In this document: piece after piece, positions 42,674-50,939 of the stretch
How the letters are laid out: every line of letters begins with the position of its first letter
Position numbering within the stretch: the stretch's first letter is position 1
The notes under the pieces: model-generated
What the model was told of the DNA's origin: nothing
Database searches by the model: none
The model's input: the letters and a program-made list of their open reading frames with translations, nothing else
From: Providencia heimbachae ATCC 35613
Lineage (GTDB): Bacteria > Pseudomonadota > Gammaproteobacteria > Enterobacterales > Enterobacteriaceae
DNA: 64,000 bases
Assembly (NCBI RefSeq): GCF_001655055.1
Contig: NZ_LXEW01000037.1
Coordinates: 62,001-126,000, forward strand
Reading direction: 5' to 3'
Translations under genes and position numbers: made by a program

Positions 42674-43756
42674 ATGTTTAACTTACAATCCAATATGAAT
42701 ATTCATTTAATCGGGTATGGATTAGGCGTTTTTTTGTTATTGGGAGCCTGCGCTAAGGCAGATTATGCCCCGAGGATCCAAAATCCAAATGCAGGGTATT
42801 TAATTAAAATTGATACCAATAGTTTAGTCGAACCGACACCTGTAAAAGGAACTGACGGAAAGAATTATTATCGAGTGGGTAACCCTATTTTAGTGGATGG
42901 CTCCAGCAGTACAGTGAGTGTGACAGGAGCCGTTCAATGTATTGGCAGAAAATGGGGGGGCAGCAATACACAAATTCATTCATCCAATGCTTATCATCGT
43001 CTATTTATGTATACCATGAATGCTGGGTTTAACATCGAAGGCAAAATAGCGTATCAAATTAACAGCAACTTGATGATGACGGTTGAATCCCGCATCATGG
43101 ATTGGAAAAATATTGATTCAGGGATGTGTTCATATGCAAACCCTAGCTTAGTCAGAGATGCATCTAGTTTCACCAGCCAGTTTCCAATAACAATCACATT
43201 TTATATTAATGAGCGGATCATTGATGGAAAATTACTGGTTCCAGCGATGAATTTAGGGGGATATGTTCGTGCTTTTACCAGCCCAAATGCAACGCCACCT
43301 TATGATAGTTGGCCGATTAATGAAGTCACTGTGCCTATGCGATTAGCCTTTTCTGAATTGAATATTGGTTCTTTATGCACCACGATGACTCGTTCAGGAC
43401 AAGCAGGAACACTGAATTTACGCCATGGGCAATTAAACAGTACCAATTTTGATAGTACCGTGACAGAGAAAATCACCTATACCTGTAAGTTTGCATCATC
43501 GACAAAGGTACGGTTACGGCTAGATTACACAAAGGATGACGACTCGCAGAAACGTTTACCGCTGACCAATGGTAATAACGATAAAATTCATAGCCAATTA
43601 ATAATAACCGATGAGCAAACCGGCCAGTCAGGAACGGATTTTAAATTGGATATTCACCAATCAAGAACGATTAATATCAGCAGCCGAATTCAAGGAATTG
43701 ATGCCGTAGCCGGTCACTATCAAGGCTCTGCGTGGTTAATTGCCACCTATGATTAG
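42674..43756 (+). CDS. Fimbrial tip adhesin-like protein
   Basis: A protein of 360 residues from the ATG at 42674; a GTG at 42659 overlapping the upstream TAG is the alternative. Twice the pilin length with a two-domain layout: an N-terminal lectin-like part (about 30-230, with cysteines in AVQCIG and SGMCSY) and a C-terminal pilin domain (GSLCTTMTRSG ... YTCKFA) ending SAWLIATYD. It is the last gene of the operon, where MrpH/FimH-type adhesins sit. The signal region reads LLLGACAKA|DYAP; the LLGAC resembles a lipobox, but cleavage after AKA is more likely for a fimbrial subunit. Confidence 0.75.
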   Translation: MFNLQSNMNIHLIGYGLGVFLLLGACAKADYAPRIQNPNAGYLIKIDTNSLVEPTPVKGTDGKNYYRVGNPILVDGSSSTVSVTGAVQCIGRKWGGSNTQIHSSNAYHRLFMYTMNAGFNIEGKIAYQINSNLMMTVESRIMDWKNIDSGMCSYANPSLVRDASSFTSQFPITITFYINERIIDGKLLVPAMNLGGYVRAFTSPNATPPYDSWPINEVTVPMRLAFSELNIGSLCTTMTRSGQAGTLNLRHGQLNSTNFDSTVTEKITYTCKFASSTKVRLRLDYTKDDDSQKRLPLTNGNNDKIHSQLIITDEQTGQSGTDFKLDIHQSRTINISSRIQGIDAVAGHYQGSAWLIATYD

Positions 43757-43760
43757 CCTT

Positions 43761-44534
43761 TTACTCACCAATGCGCTGAATAAAGCTTGAGGGTGTTTGC
43801 CCTAACCACTTTTTAAACATAGTTGAAAATGAGCCAACACTGCTATAGCCCAAATCAAAAGCCACCTCTGTAATCGATTTGCCTGCGGAAATATGGGTTA
43901 TTGCGCTCAGTAGGCAGGCTTGTTGTCGCCAATCTGAAAATGATAAGCCAGTTTGAGCACCGAAAAAACGACTAAATGAACGCTCGCTTTTATGTAATTT
44001 CATTGCCCATTCTTGAGGCAATGAAGTGATCTGTGGGTTTTTCAGAAATTCACGACACAGCTTTGCGAGGTTTTCATCCCGAGGAATAGGCGCAAAAAAA
44101 GGAAGGGGTTCAGCATTGGCAACTTCATGCAAAATCAGTTGGATCATAATGCCATCACGCCCATGAATATCATATTCAATCGGCATATCCACCGACTCAA
44201 GTAGTAGCTGACGTAATAGCGGAGATACACGTAATACCTCGCATTTATCACTTTGGCGAGGGGCAGCTGATGGCTCGATATATAAACTGCGGGTACTTAC
44301 ATTGAGCATGCGCGTTTCATGAGCGGTATTTTCCGGGATCCACACGCCACTGTCGGGTGGAATAACCCACTCCCCATCCTCAGTACTGACTTCAATAAGC
44401 CCCGTCGCACCGTACAAAAATTGCGCTCGGCGATGAACGTGGGAATTCAACAGAACATTGGGAAGATAATCTGTTCCGATGGCTAAAACGTCACGAGGAA
44501 CCGAATCAACAGTTTTAAGTGGAATATTTCGCAT
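43761..44534 (-). CDS. AraC-family regulator (NimR-like) divergent from the dms operon
   Basis: A 257-residue protein. N-terminal cupin domain (HVHRRAQFLYGATGLIEV, WVIPPDSGVWIP) and C-terminal two-HTH domain with SITEVAFDLGYSSVGSFSTMFKKWLGQTPSSF. This short cupin-plus-HTH form resembles NimR/YeaM-type regulators. It ends 4 bp from the convergent adhesin stop and faces a reductase operon across 192 bp holding two 50-bp direct repeats. Control of that operon is inferred. Confidence 0.85.
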   Translation of the reverse strand: MRNIPLKTVDSVPRDVLAIGTDYLPNVLLNSHVHRRAQFLYGATGLIEVSTEDGEWVIPPDSGVWIPENTAHETRMLNVSTRSLYIEPSAAPRQSDKCEVLRVSPLLRQLLLESVDMPIEYDIHGRDGIMIQLILHEVANAEPLPFFAPIPRDENLAKLCREFLKNPQITSLPQEWAMKLHKSERSFSRFFGAQTGLSFSDWRQQACLLSAITHISAGKSITEVAFDLGYSSVGSFSTMFKKWLGQTPSSFIQRIGE

Positions 44535-44544
44535 AGTGATTTTC

Positions 44545-44672
44545 TTGGCTGAGATTCAAATATCATTGCCTATTTTTTGAAATTTGGCAATGAGGAACGC
44601 AATAACCACTTAATTTATAAGGTTGGCTGAAATTCAGATATCTTTGTCTATTTTTCGAAAGTTGGCAATGTG
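44545..44672. promoter_or_regulatory. Two 50-bp direct repeats between araC-type gene and dms operon
   Basis: Repeats 44545-44594 and 44623-44672 match at 43 of 50 positions, with starts 78 bp apart. Each ends TTGGCAATG and has a complementary or near-complementary ATTGCC/TTTGTC, so each looks like a whole operator unit. Confidence 0.6.
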
Positions 44673-44726
44673 ATAAATGTTTACCCTATCGAGGCAAACC
44701 TAATGTAGCCTTAAGGTAGAGTTAAC

Positions 44727-47150
44727 ATGAAAAGTCAAAACAGTCAGAATGACGAGAGTGTGCATCTGATTGAACCACTAACCCGTCGTCGATTTATTCA
44801 AGGCAGCTCTGCACTTATGGCTGTCCCCTTTATTGCCTCTAAATCTATTGCTTCAGCCCCTGAAAACCCATCAATCATTGCAATCAAAACACTAAATAAT
44901 AATAGTGATGAACGCGTGGTATCCACCTGTAGCAGTTTTGACTGCGGGGGAAAATGTGACATTCGAGCCCACGTCAAAGAGGGCGTTGTCACACGAATTA
45001 GTACCCGACCTGATGCTGATTTGGATGAAGAGATGCCAATCATGCGTGCTTGTGTTCGTGGCCGCAGCTATCGCAAATTTGTCTATCATCCTAATCGCTT
45101 AAAATACCCAATGAAACGTGTAGGTAAGCGTGGTGAAGGGCGCTTTGAGCGGATCAGCTGGGAAGAGGCAACAACCCTGATTGCCGACAATATGAAACGT
45201 ATCAACGACCAGTATGGTGCGGCTTCACGTTTTGTTAGTCTGAGTACCGGTGTGACGGGGGGGATCTTCTCAGGTGCTAACATGCTGCGCCGCTTGTTCA
45301 ACTTAACGGGCGGTTTTTTAGAAAATTACCACTCGGTTAGTAACGGAAACACCATGGCGGTTACACCTTATACCTATGGAACGTCTGCCAGTGGTAGCAC
45401 CCTCGATACGTTAGAAAATACGCCATTAGTAATTTTGTGGGGGCATAACCCGAACGAAACTATTTTTGGTCATTCCAATCATTATTTCCAGAAAATGAAG
45501 AAAAACGGCACTAAATTTATTGTCGTTGACCCGCGTTATTCCGATACCGCCTCCTCATTAGCCGACCAATGGATCCCGATTTTACCCACCACTGATAATG
45601 CCATGATGGACGCGATGATGTACGTGATCATCAGTGAGGGTTTGCATGATCAAGCATTTATCGATAACTACACCGTCGGTTTTGATGAACATCTAATGCC
45701 AGAGGGCGTACCTGAAAATGAATCGCTAGTGGCTTATTTGATGGGAAAAAAAGATGGCGTAGTCAAAACACCTGAATGGGCTGAGCCAATAACGAAAGTG
45801 CCGGCAGATACTATTCGCCAACTGGCGAGAGAATATGCCAATACCAAACCCGCTGCACTGATGCAAGGTTGGGGGCCACAGCGCCATATCTGTGGCGAGC
45901 GTTCAGCGCGTGGCGCAACTTTACTGGCCACAATTACGGGTAATGTCGGTGTGAAAGGCGGTTGGGCTGCGGGTTACGGTATGGCGGTCACACCGGATTT
46001 ACGTAAGACTTTGGCAGGACCCAGCTTATTTGAAAACAAAGTTAAAGCTAAAATTAATATCACAAACTGGGTACAAGCTTGTGAAGATAAAAATCTTGTC
46101 ACGCCAGATAACGGTTTAAAAAATGCCAAGAAGCTTGATACGGAAATCAAAATGATTTTCTCGTTGGCAGGCAATTATATGACTAACCAAAACCCCGATA
46201 TTCTGCATGCAGCAAAAGTCCTAGAAGATGAAAATAAGGTCGAATTTATTGTATATAGCGATCTTTATATGACGCCAAGTGCGAAGTATGCCGATATTTT
46301 ACTGCCTGAAACCAGCTTCATGGAGCGTTGGAATGTGGGCGGAACATGGGGAACGGGTAACTATATTATTCTTTCGGAGAAAGTGATTGAGCCTGAATTT
46401 GAGCGCCGTAGTGATTATGAATGGCTGCGGGAAGTTGCAGATAAACTCGGCGTTGGCGAGCAATTCAGCGAAGGTCGCACAGAAAAAGAGTGGATAGAGC
46501 ATCTGGTGAATGATGCCCATGAAAAGCGTCCAGAAGATGGCATTCCAACCTTTGATGAGTTGCTGGTTAAGCGTCGTCATTTGTTAAAACACAAACCGCA
46601 TACTGGGCATGTTGCCTTTGAAAAGAATATCAACGATCTGGCAAATAACCCATTTGAAACGCCATCAGGAAAAATTGAAATTTTCTCTAAGCGCCTCTAT
46701 GAGCGCAATGATGCGGATATCCCCGCGTTGTCTCATTATGTGCCAGCGATAGAAGGGCCTGAAGATGCACTGGTAACTCGTTATCCATTACAGCTTATTA
46801 CTTGGAAGGGGCGTAATCGCGCTAACTCCACACAGTTTGCCAACCCATGGTTGCAAGAGGTACAGCGCCAAGAATTATGGATCAATCCTATCGATGCTAA
46901 GCGCAGAAATATTGAGGATGATTCTCGCGTAAAAGTCAGTAATGACCGTGGTGTTACGATGGTTCCTGTCAAAATTACTCAACGCATCATGCCGGGAGTG
47001 GTTGCATTACAAGCAGGGGCATGGTGGCAGCCAGATGAAAAGGGTATTGACCAAGGTGGGTGCGCCAACGTTTTAACATCGGCACGCAGTACCGCAATGG
47101 CACACGGTAATGCCCATCAAACGTTATTGGTGGAGGTAAGCAAAGCATGA
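44727..47150 (+). CDS. dmsA: DMSO reductase-family molybdoenzyme, catalytic subunit (DmsA-like)
   Basis: An 807-residue Mo-bisMGD enzyme. A Tat signal peptide (LTRRRFIQGSSALMAVPF) directs it to the periplasmic side. An N-terminal [4Fe-4S] site reads C-x4-C-x3-C (CSSFDCGGKC) with a fourth Cys in MRACVRGRS. RGEGRFERISWEEA, GNNP-like GHNPNE, GWGPQRH and TGNVGVKGG follow E. coli DmsA closely. It reduces DMSO or another S-/N-oxide in anaerobic respiration; the exact substrate cannot be assigned. The Cys spacing differs from the Cx3C of E. coli DmsA. Overlaps dmsB by ATGA. Confidence 0.88.
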   Translation: MKSQNSQNDESVHLIEPLTRRRFIQGSSALMAVPFIASKSIASAPENPSIIAIKTLNNNSDERVVSTCSSFDCGGKCDIRAHVKEGVVTRISTRPDADLDEEMPIMRACVRGRSYRKFVYHPNRLKYPMKRVGKRGEGRFERISWEEATTLIADNMKRINDQYGAASRFVSLSTGVTGGIFSGANMLRRLFNLTGGFLENYHSVSNGNTMAVTPYTYGTSASGSTLDTLENTPLVILWGHNPNETIFGHSNHYFQKMKKNGTKFIVVDPRYSDTASSLADQWIPILPTTDNAMMDAMMYVIISEGLHDQAFIDNYTVGFDEHLMPEGVPENESLVAYLMGKKDGVVKTPEWAEPITKVPADTIRQLAREYANTKPAALMQGWGPQRHICGERSARGATLLATITGNVGVKGGWAAGYGMAVTPDLRKTLAGPSLFENKVKAKINITNWVQACEDKNLVTPDNGLKNAKKLDTEIKMIFSLAGNYMTNQNPDILHAAKVLEDENKVEFIVYSDLYMTPSAKYADILLPETSFMERWNVGGTWGTGNYIILSEKVIEPEFERRSDYEWLREVADKLGVGEQFSEGRTEKEWIEHLVNDAHEKRPEDGIPTFDELLVKRRHLLKHKPHTGHVAFEKNINDLANNPFETPSGKIEIFSKRLYERNDADIPALSHYVPAIEGPEDALVTRYPLQLITWKGRNRANSTQFANPWLQEVQRQELWINPIDAKRRNIEDDSRVKVSNDRGVTMVPVKITQRIMPGVVALQAGAWWQPDEKGIDQGGCANVLTSARSTAMAHGNAHQTLLVEVSKA

Positions 47151-47788
47151 GTAAATTCCATGTTCATCCCCCGGTGAGTGATAAACAGCTCGGGTTTTAT
47201 ATTGATTCGGCACGTTGCTCGGGTTGTAAGGCGTGTCAGGTTGCTTGTAAAGATAAAAATAACCTTGAAGTTGGTCGTAAATTCCGTCGTGTCTATGAAG
47301 TTACCGGCGGTGAGTTTATCGAAAATGGCGCAGGGGGGCTGGTGAATAATGTCTTTGCCTATACGTTATCCATCTCATGCAATCACTGCGCCGACCCTAT
47401 GTGTGTGAAAAATTGCCCCACAACGGCAATGCATAAGCGTGAAGGTGATGGCATCGTATTGGTCAACACAGATAAATGTGTGGGTTGCGGTACTTGTGCT
47501 TGGTCCTGTCCGTATGGCGCGCCGCAAATGAACCCTGAAACTAAGCAAATGTCCAAATGTGATTTTTGTATTGATTTGCAACTAAACGGTGAACAGCCAG
47601 TATGTGTCGCAACTTGCCCCCTTGGCGCAATTCAGTTTGGCCCAATTGATGAGCTAAGAAAGCGTTATGGTGATCTCGCTGATGTGCGTGGATTACCGGA
47701 TTCATCAATCACTCATCCCAATTTGGTTATTCATCCACACCAAGGTTCTGGTCGCAGTACGCAGGCTAAATCAGGAGGCGCAAAATGA
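47147..47788 (+). CDS. dmsB: DMSO reductase-type iron-sulfur subunit (DmsB-like)
   Basis: A 213-residue electron-transfer subunit with four [4Fe-4S] binding motifs: CSGCKACQVACKDKN, CNHCADPMCVKNCP, CVGCGTCAWSCPYGAPQ and CDFC...CVATCP. It passes electrons from the membrane anchor to the catalytic subunit. Both ends overlap neighbours by ATGA, so translation of the three subunits is coupled. Confidence 0.93.
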   Translation: MSKFHVHPPVSDKQLGFYIDSARCSGCKACQVACKDKNNLEVGRKFRRVYEVTGGEFIENGAGGLVNNVFAYTLSISCNHCADPMCVKNCPTTAMHKREGDGIVLVNTDKCVGCGTCAWSCPYGAPQMNPETKQMSKCDFCIDLQLNGEQPVCVATCPLGAIQFGPIDELRKRYGDLADVRGLPDSSITHPNLVIHPHQGSGRSTQAKSGGAK

Positions 47789-48684
47789 ACGAATGGCCGC
47801 TATTGTTATTCACATTTTTAATGCAGGCATCGATTGGTTTAAGCCTAATGCTCGGACTTTCTGCAAAAAAATTATCGACGGTTTTTGCGGGTAAAGTGAA
47901 TACGCAATTTTTATTGTGGTATCTGTTTGTTGCCTGTGTATTTGCCGGTATCGGGTTATTATCATCGATCACGCATTTGGGGGTGCCTTTGAATGCGCCT
48001 CATTCGTTACTCAACCTATTTTCATCATGGTTAAGTCGAGAAGTGGTTTTTACTGCGACGTATTTTACCTTTCTTGGGTTAACATTTTTGTGGCTATGGT
48101 TTAAAAAAGAACTGTCTTATTTGCTATTAGGTTTGGCTATTATCGCAGGGCTCTGTGATGTTTATGCTATGGCATCTATTTATCGCTACACTTCAATGTT
48201 GACGTGGATGAGTGATAATACCTATTTCATGTTTTATGGTGCGATGTTGACGTTAGGAGCCGCAGGTTATTATTTGCTGATTAACTTGTTGTTAAAATTT
48301 AATGCCAGCTCAGACGAGGTGCAAATTCCATCTCGAGGCCTATGGATATTATGGAGTATTATTGGCATTAGCCTGTTTATTCGTTTGGTATATCAACCTT
48401 TTTATGAAAGTTATTTGGTTGATACTGCGTATACCAATGAATCGATTACTTTCCCAGTTGCATCAATTAGCGCCTATCAAGAAATTTGGTCATTGCGAAT
48501 GAGTAGTTGGTTGATTGGCATTTTTGCGGTAATTACTTTGGGTTACGGTCTATTTTGTCGAATGAAATCGACCGCGAAAATAACGTTAATTCCTCGGGGC
48601 AATACTTATTTAACCCTCGGCTGCACGAGTGCTATCGTGGCTGAATTCATGTTGCGTTACTGTTTTTACACTATCCATATATAA
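47785..48684 (+). CDS. dmsC: DMSO reductase-type membrane anchor (DmsC-like)
   Basis: A 299-residue integral membrane protein with about 8 hydrophobic helices. It starts NEWPLLLFTFLMQASIGL, the usual DmsC start, and has HLGVPLNAPHSLLNLFSSWLSREV near 66-90. It oxidises menaquinol and anchors the DmsAB-type dimer. E. coli DmsC has 287 residues. Confidence 0.9.
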   Translation: MNEWPLLLFTFLMQASIGLSLMLGLSAKKLSTVFAGKVNTQFLLWYLFVACVFAGIGLLSSITHLGVPLNAPHSLLNLFSSWLSREVVFTATYFTFLGLTFLWLWFKKELSYLLLGLAIIAGLCDVYAMASIYRYTSMLTWMSDNTYFMFYGAMLTLGAAGYYLLINLLLKFNASSDEVQIPSRGLWILWSIIGISLFIRLVYQPFYESYLVDTAYTNESITFPVASISAYQEIWSLRMSSWLIGIFAVITLGYGLFCRMKSTAKITLIPRGNTYLTLGCTSAIVAEFMLRYCFYTIHI

Positions 48685-48691
48685 ACTTTCT

Positions 48692-48745
48692 CCGTTATTT
48701 TCAAGTTGTCGCTATGTTAGCTGCAACTTGAAGTATGACGGGTAT
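48692..48745. repeat. Palindromic intergenic repeat, short copy D
   Basis: A 54-bp hairpin made of the two outer ends of the family (CAAGTTG..GCAACTTGAAGTATGACGGGTAT) with the central part missing. It lies between dmsC and the chaperone gene and may reduce readthrough. Confidence 0.65.
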
Positions 48746-48765
48746 TCAAGGGCTTGATTTTTTAC

Positions 48766-49362
48766 ATGATCCATTTTTCACATTATGCAGCAGCATTTAA
48801 TGTCTTAGGCACTTGCTATTTATTTTCGCCAAAAGATGAAACCAGCCATTATGCCGTGAATTTTTTTAAAACTGAGGGTTTTGCTACCCAGTGGCCTTGT
48901 AAAATTGATAAGCAATTAAGTCAAAAAATGACTCAAGCATTGAATATTGATCTTTCAGCGTTGGATAAACAATGGTCAGATTTATTTATTGGGCCTCAAG
49001 CTTTACCTGCCCCGCCATGGGGGTCGGTATATTTAGATCCAGAAGGTGTTTTGCAGGGGTCATCGACAATTGCATTAAGTCAGTTTTTAAAGCGTGAGCG
49101 CTTAAAGGTGCAGACGCCTTACCCAGAGCCTTCTGATCATGTTGGCTTAATGTTATTTCAAGCGGCGGTATTAGCGTCCCAAGTACGAGAATCCGCATTA
49201 AATGAATTATTAGTTGAGCATTTGGGGAGTTGGTTACCGCAGTTTTCCCATCAACTAAATAGAACAACACCAAGCCCTTTTTATGAAGCGCTGACGGAAT
49301 TGACACTTATTACCGTCAATGCTTGCCATCCTCATCACTCCAAAATTAATCATAATGAGTAG
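48766..49362 (+). CDS. TorD/DmsD-family molybdoenzyme maturation chaperone
   Basis: A 198-residue, mainly helical chaperone. The motif WSDLFIGPQALPAPPWGSVYLDPEGVLQG near 70-100 is diagnostic for DmsD/TorD. It binds the Tat signal of the catalytic subunit until the cofactor is inserted. The ATG at 48766 is preferred over a TTG at 48754. It is separated from dmsC by repeat copy D but is probably in the same operon. Confidence 0.9.
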   Translation: MIHFSHYAAAFNVLGTCYLFSPKDETSHYAVNFFKTEGFATQWPCKIDKQLSQKMTQALNIDLSALDKQWSDLFIGPQALPAPPWGSVYLDPEGVLQGSSTIALSQFLKRERLKVQTPYPEPSDHVGLMLFQAAVLASQVRESALNELLVEHLGSWLPQFSHQLNRTTPSPFYEALTELTLITVNACHPHHSKINHNE

Positions 49363-49619
49363 CGAATAATTCGGGGCGTGACTGTTTGTACGCCTTTATT
49401 TATTCAAATCCAAATTTACATCAAAATAATTGACTAAAAAATAGTTAATCAAACGTAATATTTGAATAGCTAAACCGTTAACCAATTATAGTTAAAATAA
49501 AATTGATTTAGTTATAATAAATGCAAATTAAAATGATTCTTATTTTATACTTCTAAGGGATAATACATTTTTAAGTCATACTACTTAATGATGAGTACTC
49601 ATACTAGAAGGGGTATAAA

Positions 49620-50042
49620 GTGATAGGTCTATTCAATCGGTTGTTATCGCATGATGATGCAGGAAAACTGTTATTGCGCTTTGCTGTGGGTGGTTTGATG
49701 CTGTTTCATGGCATGAGTAAATTAATGACAGGTGCGAGTGGTATCAAGGCATTGTTAGCATCTTATGGCCTACCTGAATTTATTGCTTATGGAAGTATTG
49801 CAGGCGAAGTTATTGCACCTATCTTTATTGTTTTAGGGATATTAACCCGCCCATCAGCTTTACTGGTGGCATTTACCATGTTTGTTGCATGGTTAATGAT
49901 TGGTTTAGATAAAACGTTTTTACTTGATAAAACAGGTGCATGGGCTATTGAAAGCTTAGTTTACTTCTTTATCAGCGCAATTGCGTTAGCCTTTATGGGC
50001 TCAGGTAAATACTCAGTGATGAGAAATGCATGTTGGCGATAA
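49620..50042 (+). CDS. DoxX-family membrane protein
   Basis: A 140-residue protein with four predicted membrane helices. LLRFAVGGLMLFHGMSKLMTG near 20-40 and GEVIAPIFIVLGILTRPSALLVAFTMFVAW near 62-92 are typical of DoxX/YqjF proteins. The start is a GTG with AGAAGGGG about 8 nt upstream. A weak Fur-like sequence lies about 85 bp upstream. The gene is monocistronic; function unknown, membrane redox or quinone-linked roles having been proposed for the family. Confidence 0.8.
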   Translation: MIGLFNRLLSHDDAGKLLLRFAVGGLMLFHGMSKLMTGASGIKALLASYGLPEFIAYGSIAGEVIAPIFIVLGILTRPSALLVAFTMFVAWLMIGLDKTFLLDKTGAWAIESLVYFFISAIALAFMGSGKYSVMRNACWR

Positions 50043-50077
50043 ATAAAATTTAATTAACATTCAATAAATAAATTTGG

Positions 50078-50117
50078 AATAGACATCATCACAATTTGTA
50101 ATGATGTCTATTTTTTT
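50078..50117. terminator. Bidirectional terminator after doxX
   Basis: A 12-bp stem (AATAGACATCAT with its complement) followed by T's, between convergent genes. Confidence 0.85.
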
Positions 50118-50133
50118 GAATGAAAATTATTGG

Positions 50134-50928
50134 TTAACCATTATCCAGTACTGTTTTACGCAGAAAATCATCTAATAAAAGGCTATCACGACAGTGAGGC
50201 TCAGGTAATTGCAAACGTTCTGCATTCGCAATAGTTTCAATGATCAATTGGTCTATTGCAGGTCGCCTTGCACCATAGAAGCTTTCGTCGGCTTTTCTTT
50301 TCATTACTAGCAATTCATTGATTTCAGTAAGCACATCCTTGTTGCGGACGGTGGCTTCCACTAATTCTGAAAATGCCATTGGTGGCATATTCGTATTATT
50401 TTCTATCCAATGTAGTGCCAGTACAGCACGTAGGATATAAAAATATTTTTTCAGACGGACTTGCTCACCTTTAAAATCCGTATGTAAGTTACGTTTGGCG
50501 ATAGATAAATAATGATAACGTGACTTTAAGGGTGAATAAAATTGTGCCGCCAGTTGTTCAAAGTTAGCAAAAAATTCATTATCTTTAAAATACACTATCG
50601 GTGAATGTAGCCACTCTATGAGTGCAGGGTTAGAGTTACGCATTAACTTTAGCGCTTTTGATAACTCCCAACCGGATACATCTAATTCATCATCTATCGG
50701 TTTTTCAATAACATCACGTTTTCTATCGAGGGTTAAATACCAATCTAATTTGTGTACATAGATAAAACGTACATCATAGTCACTATCACGGGAGGCAAAT
50801 CCCCAGCCGCGACTGCCTGATTCACATGCAAAAAATATTTTTACGTGGTGAGTGCTTTCTATTTCTTCTAATGTGCGGTGTATCCGTTCTTTCATCAGCA
50901 CGGATACACTTTCGCTGCCAGTTTCCAT
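50134..50928 (-). CDS. YcgL-type predicted nucleotidyltransferase of the RNA-repair operon
   Basis: A Pol-beta-superfamily nucleotidyltransferase (COG3541-like) of 264 residues from ATG 50928, which has AGGAAAGG upstream; a longer frame starts at 50955 inside rtcB. The active-site pattern GSRGWGFASRDSDYDVRFIYV has the GS and DxD of the superfamily. RNA-repair islands often pair RtcB with such an enzyme, possibly to rebuild RNA 3' ends. It is last in the slipin-rtcB operon. RNA as substrate is an inference. Confidence 0.8.
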   Translation of the reverse strand: METGSESVSVLMKERIHRTLEEIESTHHVKIFFACESGSRGWGFASRDSDYDVRFIYVHKLDWYLTLDRKRDVIEKPIDDELDVSGWELSKALKLMRNSNPALIEWLHSPIVYFKDNEFFANFEQLAAQFYSPLKSRYHYLSIAKRNLHTDFKGEQVRLKKYFYILRAVLALHWIENNTNMPPMAFSELVEATVRNKDVLTEINELLVMKRKADESFYGARRPAIDQLIIETIANAERLQLPEPHCRDSLLLDDFLRKTVLDNG

Positions 50929-50939
50929 ATCCTTTCCTA

